NCBI RefSeq assembly: GCF_047556435.1
Contig: NZ_CP180210.1
Coordinates: 2,480,001-2,544,000 of the forward strand
DNA from: Alteromonas sp047556435
Lineage (GTDB): Bacteria > Pseudomonadota > Gammaproteobacteria > Enterobacterales > Alteromonadaceae
Reading direction: 5' to 3'
Length of the DNA stretch: 64,000 nt
A program made the translations under genes and the position numbers. The notes below the pieces were generated by a model. That model searched no databases. It worked only from the letters and a program-made list of their open reading frames with translations, and had not been told where the DNA came from. Below, piece by piece: positions 1 through 8,589 of the stretch. The first letter of the stretch is position 1; each line of letters begins with the position of its first letter.

Positions 1-1097
1 TTGTGGTAACGTCAACCGATACCGGCGGTGTGCTGGCCATGTATTCAAGCCCCAGTTACGATCCCAACCTGTTTGTACATGGCATCAGCAGAAAAAATTA
101 CGCCGCACTGCTCAATTCGCCGGATCGTCCGCTGATAAACCGCGCCACGCAGGGACAATACTCGCCGGCATCAACCATTAAGCCTCACCTGGCCCTGCTC
201 GGTCTTGAGCAGGATGTTATCGATATTGATACGACGATAAATGATACCGGCAGGTATCGGCTCCCGAATGTCAGCCATGTATGGCGTGACTGGAAGCGCT
301 GGGGACACGGCAAAGTGAATGTCAGCAAGGCAATAGAGGTGTCCTGCGATACCTTTTATTATGATCTGGCTTATCAGTTAGGTATCGATAAAATCAGTGA
401 AGCCATGTTTGAATTCGGATTCGGTGAATTCACCGGCATTGATCTGTATGAAGAGTCTGACGCCAACATGCCTAGCCGGGGCTGGAAAAAAGCCAGGTTC
501 AATCAACCCTGGTACATTGGTGACACTATCCCCGTTGGTATCGGGCAAAGTTTCTGGACGGCGACGCCGATTCAGCTAAGTCACTCTGTCAATACGCTCG
601 TAAACCGTGGTGAACGCTACGTACCACAACTACTTCGTGGTTTCCGTTACGAGCAGGGGCAGGTAGAGCTGGAGCCGCTCAAATCCCTGCGTCCGCTGCA
701 AATCTCTGAACCCAAAAACTGGGATATTGTATTAGATGCTATGCACGACGTGGTTCATGGCGAAGAAGGCACAGCTCGTCACGCCTTCAAAGACACTGCC
801 TATGAATCGGCGGGGAAAACCGGTACGGCACAGCTGTTTTCCATTGGACAAAATGAGAAATACGAAGAGGATGAAGTCGATGAGCGCCTGAGGGACAATG
901 CGTTGTACGTGGGCTTTGCGCCCTTTGACGATCCTGAAATATCAATTACCGTTGTGGTAGAAAACGCCGGTGGAGGTAGCTCACATGCTGCGCCAGTCGC
1001 CCGCCAGATGATGGACTTTTATTTTCGTGACCGCGAATTTATTCAACCGGCTCCTGTACTTGATGACACACCTTCCACAGCAGATGTGAGCGAATGA
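1..1097 (+). CDS. mrdA: Penicillin-binding protein 2, peptidoglycan transpeptidase (C-terminal part, 5' end outside window)
   Basis: This is the transpeptidase half of PBP2, the inner-membrane enzyme that cross-links peptidoglycan in the periplasm during cell elongation. The reading frame is open at the left edge, so the N-terminal membrane anchor and dimerisation domain are missing; about 364 residues remain. Visible penicillin-binding motifs, in order, are the active-site SxxK as SPASTIKPH (nucleophile Ser near base 171), an SCD triad in the position of SxN (VSCDTFYYDLA), and KTGTAQ near the end. The stop overlaps the start of rodA by 4 bp (ATGA), so the two are translationally coupled. This fits the family, because PBP2 and RodA work as one glycosyltransferase/transpeptidase pair. 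I am confident of the family. The true start cannot be seen. Confidence 0.95.
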   Translation, partial: VVTSTDTGGVLAMYSSPSYDPNLFVHGISRKNYAALLNSPDRPLINRATQGQYSPASTIKPHLALLGLEQDVIDIDTTINDTGRYRLPNVSHVWRDWKRWGHGKVNVSKAIEVSCDTFYYDLAYQLGIDKISEAMFEFGFGEFTGIDLYEESDANMPSRGWKKARFNQPWYIGDTIPVGIGQSFWTATPIQLSHSVNTLVNRGERYVPQLLRGFRYEQGQVELEPLKSLRPLQISEPKNWDIVLDAMHDVVHGEEGTARHAFKDTAYESAGKTGTAQLFSIGQNEKYEEDEVDERLRDNALYVGFAPFDDPEISITVVVENAGGGSSHAAPVARQMMDFYFRDREFIQPAPVLDDTPSTADVSE

Positions 1098-2212
1098 AAA
1101 AGAATACGTTAAAAGCTAATCAGAGTAGCTTTCTACAGCGCATCCACATCGATGGCGTTTTGTTCCTGGGGCTGCTTGCACTGATGGCGGTGGGGCTGAT
1201 CACGCTTTATTCTGCCTCCGGGCAGGATCCGGGCCAGATGGAACGCCAGTACACTCGCCTGGGTGTCGCGATTATTGTCATGGTGGGTATGGCTCAGATT
1301 CCGCCAATGGCTTACCGCCGCTTGTCTATCTACGCCTATGTCGTCGGCTTGCTAATGCTGATAGCAGTACTGGTATTCGGTGATATCGGTAAAGGGGCGC
1401 AGCGCTGGCTCGATCTGGGTTTCATCCGCTTTCAGCCATCAGAGCTTATGAAGCTGGCGGTTCCCATGATGGTGGCGTGGTATATCAGCAAATTTACGTT
1501 ACCGCCGAAAATTCTGCAGATAGGAACCGGCTTTGCGCTGGTGGTGGTGCCAACTATCTTAATCGCTAAGCAACCAGACCTCGGAACATCACTCCTGATC
1601 GCAAGTTCGGGAGTGTTTGCGATTTTCCTTGCTGGCATGAGCTGGAAGCTAATCGGCCTGGTGGCTGTGGCTATCGGCGCTTTTGCGCCTATTATGTGGT
1701 TTTTCCTTATGCAGGAATACCAGAAACAACGGGTAACGACATTCCTGAACCCGGAGAGTGATCCGCTTGGTGCCGGCTACCACATCATCCAGTCAAAAAT
1801 TGCGATTGGGTCGGGCGGCGTTGACGGCAAAGGCTGGTTGCAGGGAACACAGTCACAACTTGAATTTCTCCCCGAACGGCATACCGACTTCATTTTTGCG
1901 GTATTCAGTGAAGAATTTGGCTTATTGGGCGTGCTGGGTTTGCTGGCTATCTACTTATTTATCATACTGCGAGGACTGATCATCGCCGCGCGGGCGCAGG
2001 ATGCATACAGCAAACTGTTGGCCGGAAGCATTACCCTGACGTTTTTTGTGTATGTCTTTGTTAATATGGGCATGGTGTCAGGCTTACTGCCGGTAGTCGG
2101 TGTCCCCCTGCCCCTCATCAGCTACGGTGGCACCTCCATGGTGACATTAATGGCAGGATTTGGCATTCTGATGGCAATTGGTACGCAGAAACGGTTTTTA
2201 TCACGGCAATGA
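1094..2212 (+). CDS. rodA: RodA, SEDS-family peptidoglycan glycosyltransferase
   Basis: RodA polymerises lipid II into glycan strands in the inner membrane and partners PBP2 in the elongasome. The 372-residue protein is nearly all hydrophobic segments (about ten membrane spans), the usual size for RodA (about 370). SEDS hallmarks are visible: FIRFQPSELMKLA, the conserved KQPDLGTSLL stretch, the large loop with a GSGGVDGKGW-like glycine-rich segment followed by LPERHTDFIFAV (its Asp is the conserved catalytic-type residue), and the C-terminal PLPLISYGGTSM. The ATG lies inside the mrdA stop (4 bp overlap) and its own stop overlaps rlpA by 4 bp, so this is a tight mrdA-rodA-rlpA operon. FtsW is the only realistic alternative, and the PBP2 partner argues against it. 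Confidence 0.97.
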   Translation: MKKNTLKANQSSFLQRIHIDGVLFLGLLALMAVGLITLYSASGQDPGQMERQYTRLGVAIIVMVGMAQIPPMAYRRLSIYAYVVGLLMLIAVLVFGDIGKGAQRWLDLGFIRFQPSELMKLAVPMMVAWYISKFTLPPKILQIGTGFALVVVPTILIAKQPDLGTSLLIASSGVFAIFLAGMSWKLIGLVAVAIGAFAPIMWFFLMQEYQKQRVTTFLNPESDPLGAGYHIIQSKIAIGSGGVDGKGWLQGTQSQLEFLPERHTDFIFAVFSEEFGLLGVLGLLAIYLFIILRGLIIAARAQDAYSKLLAGSITLTFFVYVFVNMGMVSGLLPVVGVPLPLISYGGTSMVTLMAGFGILMAIGTQKRFLSRQ

Positions 2213-3060
2213 TCAGATTAACTCTCTTCGTTTCGCTTCTTTTCCTGGCGCTGACCGGTTGTCAGACCGCGCCACAAGGCCGGTATAAGCAACGTCACGA
2301 TTCGGCTCCCGCCCATGTTCATGCGCCTCCGGCTATGATCGATGCCGTGCCAAAGTACGAGCCCTACCGCGAATATAACAGCCGTCCTTATGAAGTGCTG
2401 GGTAAACGTTATTTCCCACTACAGGATGGTAAAGGCTTCGAGCAAACCGGGCATGCCTCCTGGTATGGCCAGAAATTTCACGGCCACCTTACATCTAATG
2501 GCGAAACCTACAATATGTTTGCCATGACAGCCGCACACAAAACGCTGCCACTCCCATCCTTTGTGAGAGTGACGAATCTGGAAAATGGCAAACACGCTAT
2601 AGTCAGAGTTAATGACCGCGGCCCGTTCCACGATAACCGTATTATCGACTTGTCTTATGCCGCGGCGATGAAACTGGACTACCATCAACATGGTACGACG
2701 CGGGTAAAACTGGAAGTTATCCATTTTGATGAAAATAATAATGTGACAGTCGGTAAAAACCCTACGGTATCCTACGAAGAGTATGCCGGTTTAATACCTG
2801 CCAAGGAAACCAATCAGGCTGACGCAACTTCAACGGCCACCTTTATTCAGGTAGCAGCGCTCTCGGATATCGAACGGGCGAAATCCATATCCCAGGTTTT
2901 GTCCTCACTTTATCAGGTGCCGGCACAAATTCCTTTGGTCGATAATATTTATAAACTTAGGCTGGGACCGCTAAGTGACCGTTTTCAGGTAAAAATGCTG
3001 CTTGATGAACTAAAAACGAATGGATATCCCGGCGCGTATACTGTCGAAGAAGCGTTGTAA
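2209..3060 (+). CDS. rlpA: RlpA-type septal ring lytic transglycosylase lipoprotein
   Basis: RlpA is an outer-membrane lipoprotein. In species where it has been tested it cleaves peptide-free (denuded) glycan strands at division sites. The 283-residue sequence starts with a lipoprotein signal (lipobox LTGC, Cys about residue 18). Residues about 80-165 form the double-psi beta-barrel domain, with GHASWYG, the EPxD-like region NGETYNMFAMTAAH, and VRVNDRGPF including the conserved Asp and Arg. The last about 75 residues (from TATFIQVAAL onward) look like a SPOR domain that binds denuded glycan. It follows rodA with a 4 bp overlap and precedes dacA, the widespread gammaproteobacterial order. Whether the enzyme is catalytically active, as in Pseudomonas, or mainly structural cannot be read from sequence. 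Confidence 0.93.
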   Translation: MIRLTLFVSLLFLALTGCQTAPQGRYKQRHDSAPAHVHAPPAMIDAVPKYEPYREYNSRPYEVLGKRYFPLQDGKGFEQTGHASWYGQKFHGHLTSNGETYNMFAMTAAHKTLPLPSFVRVTNLENGKHAIVRVNDRGPFHDNRIIDLSYAAAMKLDYHQHGTTRVKLEVIHFDENNNVTVGKNPTVSYEEYAGLIPAKETNQADATSTATFIQVAALSDIERAKSISQVLSSLYQVPAQIPLVDNIYKLRLGPLSDRFQVKMLLDELKTNGYPGAYTVEEAL

Positions 3061-3321
3061 CTCCTGTTACGACTCTGGGTCGCTGAATATGGCGTTAATT
3101 TACTCACGGCAGGGTTCCCGGTTGAATGCGTTAATGAAAGCCGGAATTGTGGCAGCAATATGGCGTTTGGCTGACTTATCCGGGTCATCAACGTCAAATG
3201 CTCGCGTTCTGCTGCCATTCAGTTAAACTTTTTGGGTTTCGCCTAGTCCAAAGTCGGGGGTTACGTTAGAATTCCCGCTCATCACTAACCTTTAGTATTA
3301 CGGTAGAACAGTAAAATAATC

Positions 3322-4515
3322 ATGTACAAAAAATTAAACTGCGCTAAAAAGACTGCCTTCTCCCACGTCGTTGCCACGCTTTCTGTACTGCTGGCAATAT
3401 TCACATTTACCGCTTCAGCGGCTGTAGTGACGCCTCCACCTCCTGGTGTTGCAGCCAAAGGCTTCGTGCTGATGGACTACCAGACCGGTCAGTTAATTGC
3501 CGAACAAAATGCCGATATGCAATTAGCGCCAGCCAGCCTGACAAAAATCATGACTATTTATGTGATTGGTAAAGAGCTTCAGGCTGGAAATATCTCATTA
3601 AATGACGATGTGACCATTTCGGAAAATGCCTGGGCGAAGAAGTTTCCAGATTCATCGAAAATGTTTATCGAGGTGGGAACGAAAGTTAAAGTTTCGGACT
3701 TACTGCGAGGGATTGTCGTACAGTCAGGCAATGATGCCTGTGTGGCCATGGCAGAGCATATTGCGGGTTCTGAAAGTGCATTTGCCAGCATGATGAATGC
3801 CCATGCGCAATCGCTGGGTATGACAGCCAGCCACTTTGTGAACAGCCACGGTCTGCATGACCCGGACCATTACACATCGCCCCGCGACATGGCCATCCTT
3901 TCTCAGGCGCTAATTGAAGAAACGCCTGACATGTACAAAATTTACAGTGAAAAAGAATTTACCTACAACGGGATTAAGCAATATAACCGCAACAGTTTAT
4001 TATGGGATAAGAGCCTCAACGTAGATGGTATCAAAACCGGTCATACTTCTGATGCCGGATACAGCCTGATCACCTCTGCCGAACAAGGTGATATGCGTTT
4101 AATTTCTGTGGTTATGGGCACCGACAGCGAGCGCGCCCGCAAAGTCGAAAATAAAAAGCTGCTGCGATATGGCTTCCGTTTTTACGAAACGGTTACCCCT
4201 TACAAAGCCGGTGAAAGCTTTGTAGCGCACCGTATATATATGGGCGACAGAGAAACCGTAGACCTTGGAATTAATCAATCTACCCCCATTACCATTCCGC
4301 GTGGTCAGGCTAAGAACCTCGAAGCCAATTTTGAACTGGATCAGAAACTCGAAGCGCCACTTGCCAAAGGCCAGGTGGTGGGTACGCTTTACATTCAGCT
4401 TGAGGGTGAAGATGTAGCAACCTACCCGCTGGTGACACTACAGGAAGTTCAGGAAGGTGGTTTCTTTGCCCGTATTTGGGACTGGCTGTTGTTACAGCTG
4501 GGTTTCGAGGGTTAA
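3322..4515 (+). CDS. dacA: D-alanyl-D-alanine carboxypeptidase, PBP5/6 family
   Basis: This low-molecular-weight penicillin-binding protein removes the terminal D-Ala from pentapeptide stems in the periplasm. The 397-residue protein has a signal peptide ending near TASA (about residue 33). The three serine-peptidase motifs are SLTK (Ser72-Lys75), SGN (135-137) and KTG (238-240, in DGIKTGHTS). After the peptidase domain comes a beta-rich PBP5 C-terminal domain and a terminal amphipathic helix (FFARIWDWLLLQLGF) that would hold it on the outer face of the inner membrane. A 261 bp gap separates it from rlpA, so it probably has its own promoter; I could not place one convincingly. Length and all motifs fit DacA/DacC of enteric bacteria. 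Choice of the dacA symbol over dacC is by synteny. Confidence 0.95.
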   Translation: MYKKLNCAKKTAFSHVVATLSVLLAIFTFTASAAVVTPPPPGVAAKGFVLMDYQTGQLIAEQNADMQLAPASLTKIMTIYVIGKELQAGNISLNDDVTISENAWAKKFPDSSKMFIEVGTKVKVSDLLRGIVVQSGNDACVAMAEHIAGSESAFASMMNAHAQSLGMTASHFVNSHGLHDPDHYTSPRDMAILSQALIEETPDMYKIYSEKEFTYNGIKQYNRNSLLWDKSLNVDGIKTGHTSDAGYSLITSAEQGDMRLISVVMGTDSERARKVENKKLLRYGFRFYETVTPYKAGESFVAHRIYMGDRETVDLGINQSTPITIPRGQAKNLEANFELDQKLEAPLAKGQVVGTLYIQLEGEDVATYPLVTLQEVQEGGFFARIWDWLLLQLGFEG

Positions 4516-4621
4516 CACTCCCCCGCTTACCATTCGCAGAGCGCCGCGGTCATGTGTTCATTTGTTAGTACAATTTTGAATACATAAGCGATACAGGCTC
4601 TGGTTCAGGGACGGCCAGATT

Positions 4622-4630
4622 TGATATAAT
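4622..4630 (+). promoter_or_regulatory. Extended -10 promoter before ybeD-lipB-lipA
   Basis: TGATATAAT is a perfect TATAAT with the extended -10 TG one base upstream. It sits 41 bases before the ybeD start, so transcription would begin near 4637 with a leader of about 35 bases. No good -35 box is present at the usual distance (GGTTCA-like at 4602), which is common for extended -10 promoters. The assignment is by pattern only. Confidence 0.55.
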
Positions 4631-4670
4631 CCGGCCGTTTTTGTTTTTATGTTTCTACCAAGGATATCTG

Positions 4671-4934
4671 ATGGATACCCGTTTTGATGAATTGTTGGAA
4701 TTTCCAACACACCAGACTTTTAAAGTAATGGGTGTAGCCCATGAGGATTTACCTGATCAGGTCGTCGCTTGTTTACAAGAACATGCACCAGGTGACTACT
4801 CGCCAGCCGTGAAGCCCAGCAGCAAAGGAAATTATCACTCAGTTTCTGTCAGCGTTCGCGTTACCAGCAAAGAACATATGGAAACCATTTATGAAGAGCT
4901 GGCAAAGATTGAACTGGTCAGGGTTGTCCTGTAA
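4671..4934 (+). CDS. ybeD: YbeD, DUF493 family protein
   Basis: This is a small (87-residue) cytoplasmic protein of the YbeD/DUF493 family, which has an ACT-like ferredoxin fold and no settled function. It starts MDTRFDELLEFP and carries the conserved FKVMG and the terminal beta strand ending ELVRVVL. I chose the ATG at 4671 because AAGGA lies 6 bases upstream; an in-frame TTG at 4641 would add ten residues not typical of the family. The stop abuts the lipB GTG with no gap. The ybeD-lipB-lipA order is conserved across gammaproteobacteria, which suggests a link to lipoylation, though this is only association. Confidence 0.9.
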   Translation: MDTRFDELLEFPTHQTFKVMGVAHEDLPDQVVACLQEHAPGDYSPAVKPSSKGNYHSVSVSVRVTSKEHMETIYEELAKIELVRVVL

Positions 4935-5591
4935 GTGACAGCAGTTGATGATGTGCTGATCATTCGCCAGCTTGGCAGGCAGGGCTATGAACCTGTCTGG
5001 CAAAAGATGCAGGCCATGACGGATACCCGTGACGAGACCGTGACAGATGAAATCTGGCTGGTAGAGCATGATCCGGTTTTTACGCAGGGACAGGCAGGTA
5101 AGGCAGAACATATTCTAATGCCGGGTGATATCCCGGTGGTGCAGGTAGACCGCGGTGGACAAGTCACCTACCACGGACCGGGCCAACAAGTTGTGTACCT
5201 GATGCTGGATATTAAGCGCCGAAAGCTGGGCGTGCGCCATTTGGTGACCGCGATGGAAAATGCCGTTATCGCCTTACTTGCAGACAGCGGCATAGAAGCC
5301 TACGCCAAAAAAGATGCGCCTGGCGTCTACGTCGATGAAAAAAAAGTCTGCTCACTGGGCCTACGCATTCGACGTGGCTGCTCATTTCATGGACTGGCGC
5401 TAAATGTTAATATGGATCTTGAACCATTTCAGCGAATAAACCCCTGTGGATACGCGGGTATGGAAATGATTGATACCGCCGGGCTAGGTGCCGTTGATTC
5501 ACTGGCCGACGCAGGCCCTGCTCTGGTTAATAAGCTCCTTGATGAGCTTGCTATCCGGAACACATTACATAAAGAAGGTTTTGATGAGTAA
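4935..5591 (+). CDS. lipB: Octanoyl-[ACP]:protein N-octanoyltransferase
   Basis: LipB moves octanoate from acyl carrier protein to the lipoyl domains of 2-oxoacid dehydrogenases and the glycine cleavage H protein, the first step of de novo lipoate attachment in the cytoplasm. The 218-residue protein shows the family's conserved GGQVTYHGPGQ motif, the catalytic lysine in DEKKVCSLG and the catalytic cysteine in RGCSFHGLALNV. Translation begins at a GTG directly after the ybeD stop, so it depends on coupling. Its last 8 bases overlap the start of lipA. Length is normal (E. coli 213). Confidence 0.96.
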   Translation: MTAVDDVLIIRQLGRQGYEPVWQKMQAMTDTRDETVTDEIWLVEHDPVFTQGQAGKAEHILMPGDIPVVQVDRGGQVTYHGPGQQVVYLMLDIKRRKLGVRHLVTAMENAVIALLADSGIEAYAKKDAPGVYVDEKKVCSLGLRIRRGCSFHGLALNVNMDLEPFQRINPCGYAGMEMIDTAGLGAVDSLADAGPALVNKLLDELAIRNTLHKEGFDE

Positions 5592-6546
5592 CGCACGACC
5601 TAAAGCCGGAGTTAAACTCCGCGATGACGAAAAAGTTAAGCATATTCCGGTCACCATTGTCCCTACAGAAAAAGAGGAAATGCTGCGTAAACCGGAATGG
5701 ATTAAAATTAAGTTGCCGCGCACAACTGACCGTATCGATCACATCAAAAAAACGTTGCGCAAAAATAAACTGCACTCAGTTTGTGAAGAGGCTAGCTGCC
5801 CTAACCTCGCAGAATGTTTTAATCATGGTACGGCTACCTTTATGATCCTCGGCGATGTGTGTACCCGTCGCTGTCCGTTCTGTGACGTTGCTCACGGTAA
5901 GCCATTGCCGCCAAGTGCAGAAGAGCCGCTTAAGCTGGCTACCACAATCGCCGAAATGAAATTACGGTATGTGGTCATTACTTCTGTTGATCGCGACGAT
6001 CTTCGCGATGGCGGTGCGCAGCACTTTGTTGACTGTATTAATGCAATCCGTGAGCACAGTCCGGACACCACGATCGAAGTGCTGGTTCCGGATTTTCGCG
6101 GCAGAATGGACCGCGCGCTGGAAATCTTCAAGCAAGGCGTTCCGGATGTGTTTAATCACAACCTGGAGACCATTCCGCGGTTGTATCGCGAATGTCGTCC
6201 TGGTGCTAACTATCAGTGGTCGCTGGACTTACTGAAGAAGTTTAAAGCGCAGCATCCCGACATTCGCACCAAATCCGGACTGATGATGGGTATGGGCGAA
6301 GAAAATCAGGAAATTGAAGGCGTGTTGCGTGACTTGCGCGAGCATGGCGTTGATATGCTGACATTAGGACAGTATCTCCAACCCAGTCGGCATCACTATC
6401 CGGTAAAACGCTATGTCCACCCTAAAGAGTTCGATGCGCTGGGTGAATACGCGAAATCTATCGGCTTTAGCCATGCAGCCTGCGGCCCGATGGTGCGCTC
6501 GAGTTACCACGCTGACCAGCAGGCCGCCGGCCAGGAAGTGAAGTAA
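5584..6546 (+). CDS. lipA: Lipoyl synthase, radical SAM
   Basis: LipA inserts two sulfur atoms into octanoyl groups on lipoyl domains, completing the cofactor. The 320-residue protein has both iron-sulfur motifs. The auxiliary cluster is CEEASCPNLAEC (Cx4Cx5C), and the radical-SAM cluster is CTRRCPFC (Cx3Cx2C). The C-terminal RSSYHAD supplies the serine that ligates the auxiliary cluster. I use the ATG at 5584, which overlaps lipB by 8 bp and has AAGAAGG upstream. An in-frame upstream extension from 5488 runs inside lipB and is not used. A strong terminator follows, so this is the last gene of ybeD-lipB-lipA. Confidence 0.97.
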   Translation: MSNARPKAGVKLRDDEKVKHIPVTIVPTEKEEMLRKPEWIKIKLPRTTDRIDHIKKTLRKNKLHSVCEEASCPNLAECFNHGTATFMILGDVCTRRCPFCDVAHGKPLPPSAEEPLKLATTIAEMKLRYVVITSVDRDDLRDGGAQHFVDCINAIREHSPDTTIEVLVPDFRGRMDRALEIFKQGVPDVFNHNLETIPRLYRECRPGANYQWSLDLLKKFKAQHPDIRTKSGLMMGMGEENQEIEGVLRDLREHGVDMLTLGQYLQPSRHHYPVKRYVHPKEFDALGEYAKSIGFSHAACGPMVRSSYHADQQAAGQEVK

Positions 6547-6566
6547 CAATACACCAGAACGTCAAT

Positions 6567-6595
6567 AAAAAATCCCGCTCAGGCGGGATTTTTTT
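6567..6595 (+). terminator. Rho-independent terminator after lipA
   Basis: The hairpin ATCCCGC-TCAG-GCGGGAT has a 7 bp perfect stem and a 4-base loop, with an A-run before it and seven Ts after. It can act in both directions, ending lipA transcription and read-through from the convergent GGDEF gene. Confidence 0.9.
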
Positions 6596-6668
6596 ATAGC
6601 GATAGAGTCGTAATGTAATCCAAGATATCAAAAATACATTCCCACATCACAGCGCTCACGTTAGCTCA

Positions 6669-8405
6669 TTAGATTGGGTTCATTTTACTGTCATATTCAT
6701 ACACACGGTTTCGCCCATATTGCTTGGACTGATACAACGCCAGATCGCACGCTGAGGATAAGTTTTCAAAGTTGTAACCTGCCTGCGAGGTGTCAGCTAC
6801 ACCAAAGCTGGCAGTCAACGTGAACCGGTGACCGGTAGGCTGCGAAGAAATATTTTCTATCGCGGCGCGGCACGCTTCGGCAACATTAAGGCCCTGCTCC
6901 GCGTTACAGTTCGTTATTACAATGCCAAACTCTTCACCGCCGAGGCGCCCCAGTGTCATCGTGTCGTCACAAGCGTCGCACAATGCTCGGACAACTTCTC
7001 TGAGCACCCAATCACCAATCTGATGGCCGTAGGTGTCATTGATTTGCTTAAAGTGATCAAGATCCAGCAATGCCATACTTACCACGTTATTTTGGTGCTG
7101 TGCTCGGCTAAGCAACCTTTTCGCACGCTCCTCAAAATAGCCGCGGTTGAAGATGCCTGTGAGCGAATCTTTGCGAGCCAGCTCGCGAAGTTTGATCTGT
7201 ACCCGCCGACTCCGATAAGACCAGAATATCAGCCCCGCCAGAAGCAGAGAAACCAGCGATAATGCAAGGTAGAGTTTTTCTTCACGCGCCTCTGCCAACT
7301 TATTTTCTTTATCCAGCAGTGCCATGGCGGACTCCGCTTCCGCTATTTTAAATCTGGCTTCCTGGCGTGCCAGAGACTGTGCGATCTCTCTGGAATGAAA
7401 CTCTTTTTTCAATGCCAGCTTATCTTCCAAATAGCCAACTGCAGCCTCAAAGTTACCCGTGGCTTTTTCTGCTTTCACCAGGACTTCCAGTGAATCAATC
7501 AAACCGGATTCATACTTACCACCGGTATCGATAGACAGTGCCTCAGAGGCCAGCGCTTTTGCTTTATCCCAGTCCTCTTCCAGTAATGCTAACTTGGCTT
7601 TCCCAACCGTAAAAGAGGATTTCAGATGCGTAAAGTCCAGACCAATATCGTCGATAAGAGCAGCAGTATCGCGGGCAACTTCTTTGGCTTTATAGACGTC
7701 CTCAATTTTTACCAGATGAAGCAGAAACGTATTGTGATTGATGGCATGGAATAGTTTATGTTGCGCAGCTTTACAGACTGCAATAGCGTTTTCTAACGCA
7801 GGCTGATTGAGACTGCCATCGTTTTTCTCTTCCTCAATTTGCATTTTATGCGTGACGGCATAACACCGGTCCGACGGAGAAATATTGTCGGAATTAAGCA
7901 ATGTAGAAATGTAATACATGGCCATGTCAAACTGATCAACGCGCTGATAAAAAACAATCAGTCCCAGAATCGTATTTATCCGGTCCTGTTCCGTCATACC
8001 GTCCAGCCGGTCTTCAAGTTTTTCAGCCAAGGTGAAGCTTTGTGCCCATTCTCCGGAATATGCGGACAGACTCAGCATTGTCACCATCAGTCTGTCTTCA
8101 ACGTGGCTGCCAATCGCATCATCCAACAAATCATCGAAACGAGCCAGTGACTCAGGAAGGCCATGGCTAAAGGCAAAAAAGTAGGAGTCAAGATAGCGAT
8201 AATGCAGCTTTTCTTCATCGCTGAGCCTCTCGTATTCCACTGTGGATAGACGCGCTTTGGCAGTGCTTGGATCAGACATTCGCATTGCGTCAATCTCATC
8301 CAATGTCGCATTTTCTGCGCTTGACGGGAAACTGAACAGGCAACTCAGCGTTGCCGCTACCAATACAACGTTCTTAAGCAATTGACGGCTTCTCTGGTTC
8401 ATCAT
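6669..8405 (-). CDS. Diguanylate cyclase (GGDEF) with periplasmic TPR-like sensor domain
   Basis: The predicted protein (578 residues) has a signal peptide (residues 1-30, ending SSAEN), a helical repeat region to about residue 375 that resembles tetratricopeptide repeats in the periplasm, one membrane span (about 378-400), and a cytoplasmic GGDEF domain. The active-site motif is GGEEF (489-493), and the substrate-binding region DLDHFKQINDTYGH is intact, so c-di-GMP synthesis is likely. The inhibitory I-site RxxD expected five residues before GGEEF is replaced by DDTM, so product inhibition may be absent. I use the ATG at 8405; it overlaps the end of the small upstream gene by 32 bp, so the protein is probably translated by coupling as the third gene of the borosin-like unit. 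The adjacent ATG at 8402 is equally possible. Confidence 0.88.
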   Translation of the reverse strand: MMNQRSRQLLKNVVLVAATLSCLFSFPSSAENATLDEIDAMRMSDPSTAKARLSTVEYERLSDEEKLHYRYLDSYFFAFSHGLPESLARFDDLLDDAIGSHVEDRLMVTMLSLSAYSGEWAQSFTLAEKLEDRLDGMTEQDRINTILGLIVFYQRVDQFDMAMYYISTLLNSDNISPSDRCYAVTHKMQIEEEKNDGSLNQPALENAIAVCKAAQHKLFHAINHNTFLLHLVKIEDVYKAKEVARDTAALIDDIGLDFTHLKSSFTVGKAKLALLEEDWDKAKALASEALSIDTGGKYESGLIDSLEVLVKAEKATGNFEAAVGYLEDKLALKKEFHSREIAQSLARQEARFKIAEAESAMALLDKENKLAEAREEKLYLALSLVSLLLAGLIFWSYRSRRVQIKLRELARKDSLTGIFNRGYFEERAKRLLSRAQHQNNVVSMALLDLDHFKQINDTYGHQIGDWVLREVVRALCDACDDTMTLGRLGGEEFGIVITNCNAEQGLNVAEACRAAIENISSQPTGHRFTLTASFGVADTSQAGYNFENLSSACDLALYQSKQYGRNRVYEYDSKMNPI

Positions 8406-8589
8406 CTGGCTCAGGAACCGGTTCGTTCGGATCGTGCGGCTCACTGATCGTCATAGACGCATTTATTTCTGCTGCAGCGTCTTTTAACGACGCAATCTGA
8501 CGGCGTTGTTCATCGGTAAGTGATATTTCGTCAGCTGATGATGCCTCTTGCCCCAGCTTGTCTAATAATTCCAGTGTATTGCTGGTCAT
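8374..8589 (-). CDS. Candidate split-borosin precursor peptide (71 aa)
   Basis: This small gene encodes a two-part peptide. Residues 1-45 are predicted helical and contain LDKLGQEAS and LTDEQRRQI; from memory these resemble the recognition domain of SonA of Shewanella (LGQDA and LTDEQ in the same order, with a shorter spacer here). Residues 46-71 are a flexible tail with seven prolines and many Asp/Glu (MTISEPHDPNEP then VPEPDDEPEKPSIA). Its start overlaps the methyltransferase stop by 4 bp (ATGA), and its end overlaps the GGDEF gene. Position, size and the helical-leader/tail layout fit a precursor for the adjacent peptide N-methyltransferase. Which residues would be methylated is unknown; the proline nitrogens themselves cannot be targets. 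It may instead be an unrelated small acidic protein. Confidence 0.62.
   Translation of the reverse strand: MTSNTLELLDKLGQEASSADEISLTDEQRRQIASLKDAAAEINASMTISEPHDPNEPVPEPDDEPEKPSIA

Noticed and set aside
3061..3321. Possible gene remnant between rlpA and dacA
   Set aside because: Short frames on both strands show no family character; it reads as ordinary intergenic DNA.
6828..7262. 144-codon open frame antisense to the GGDEF gene
   Set aside because: It is the mirror of conserved GGDEF coding sequence and has no independent support.
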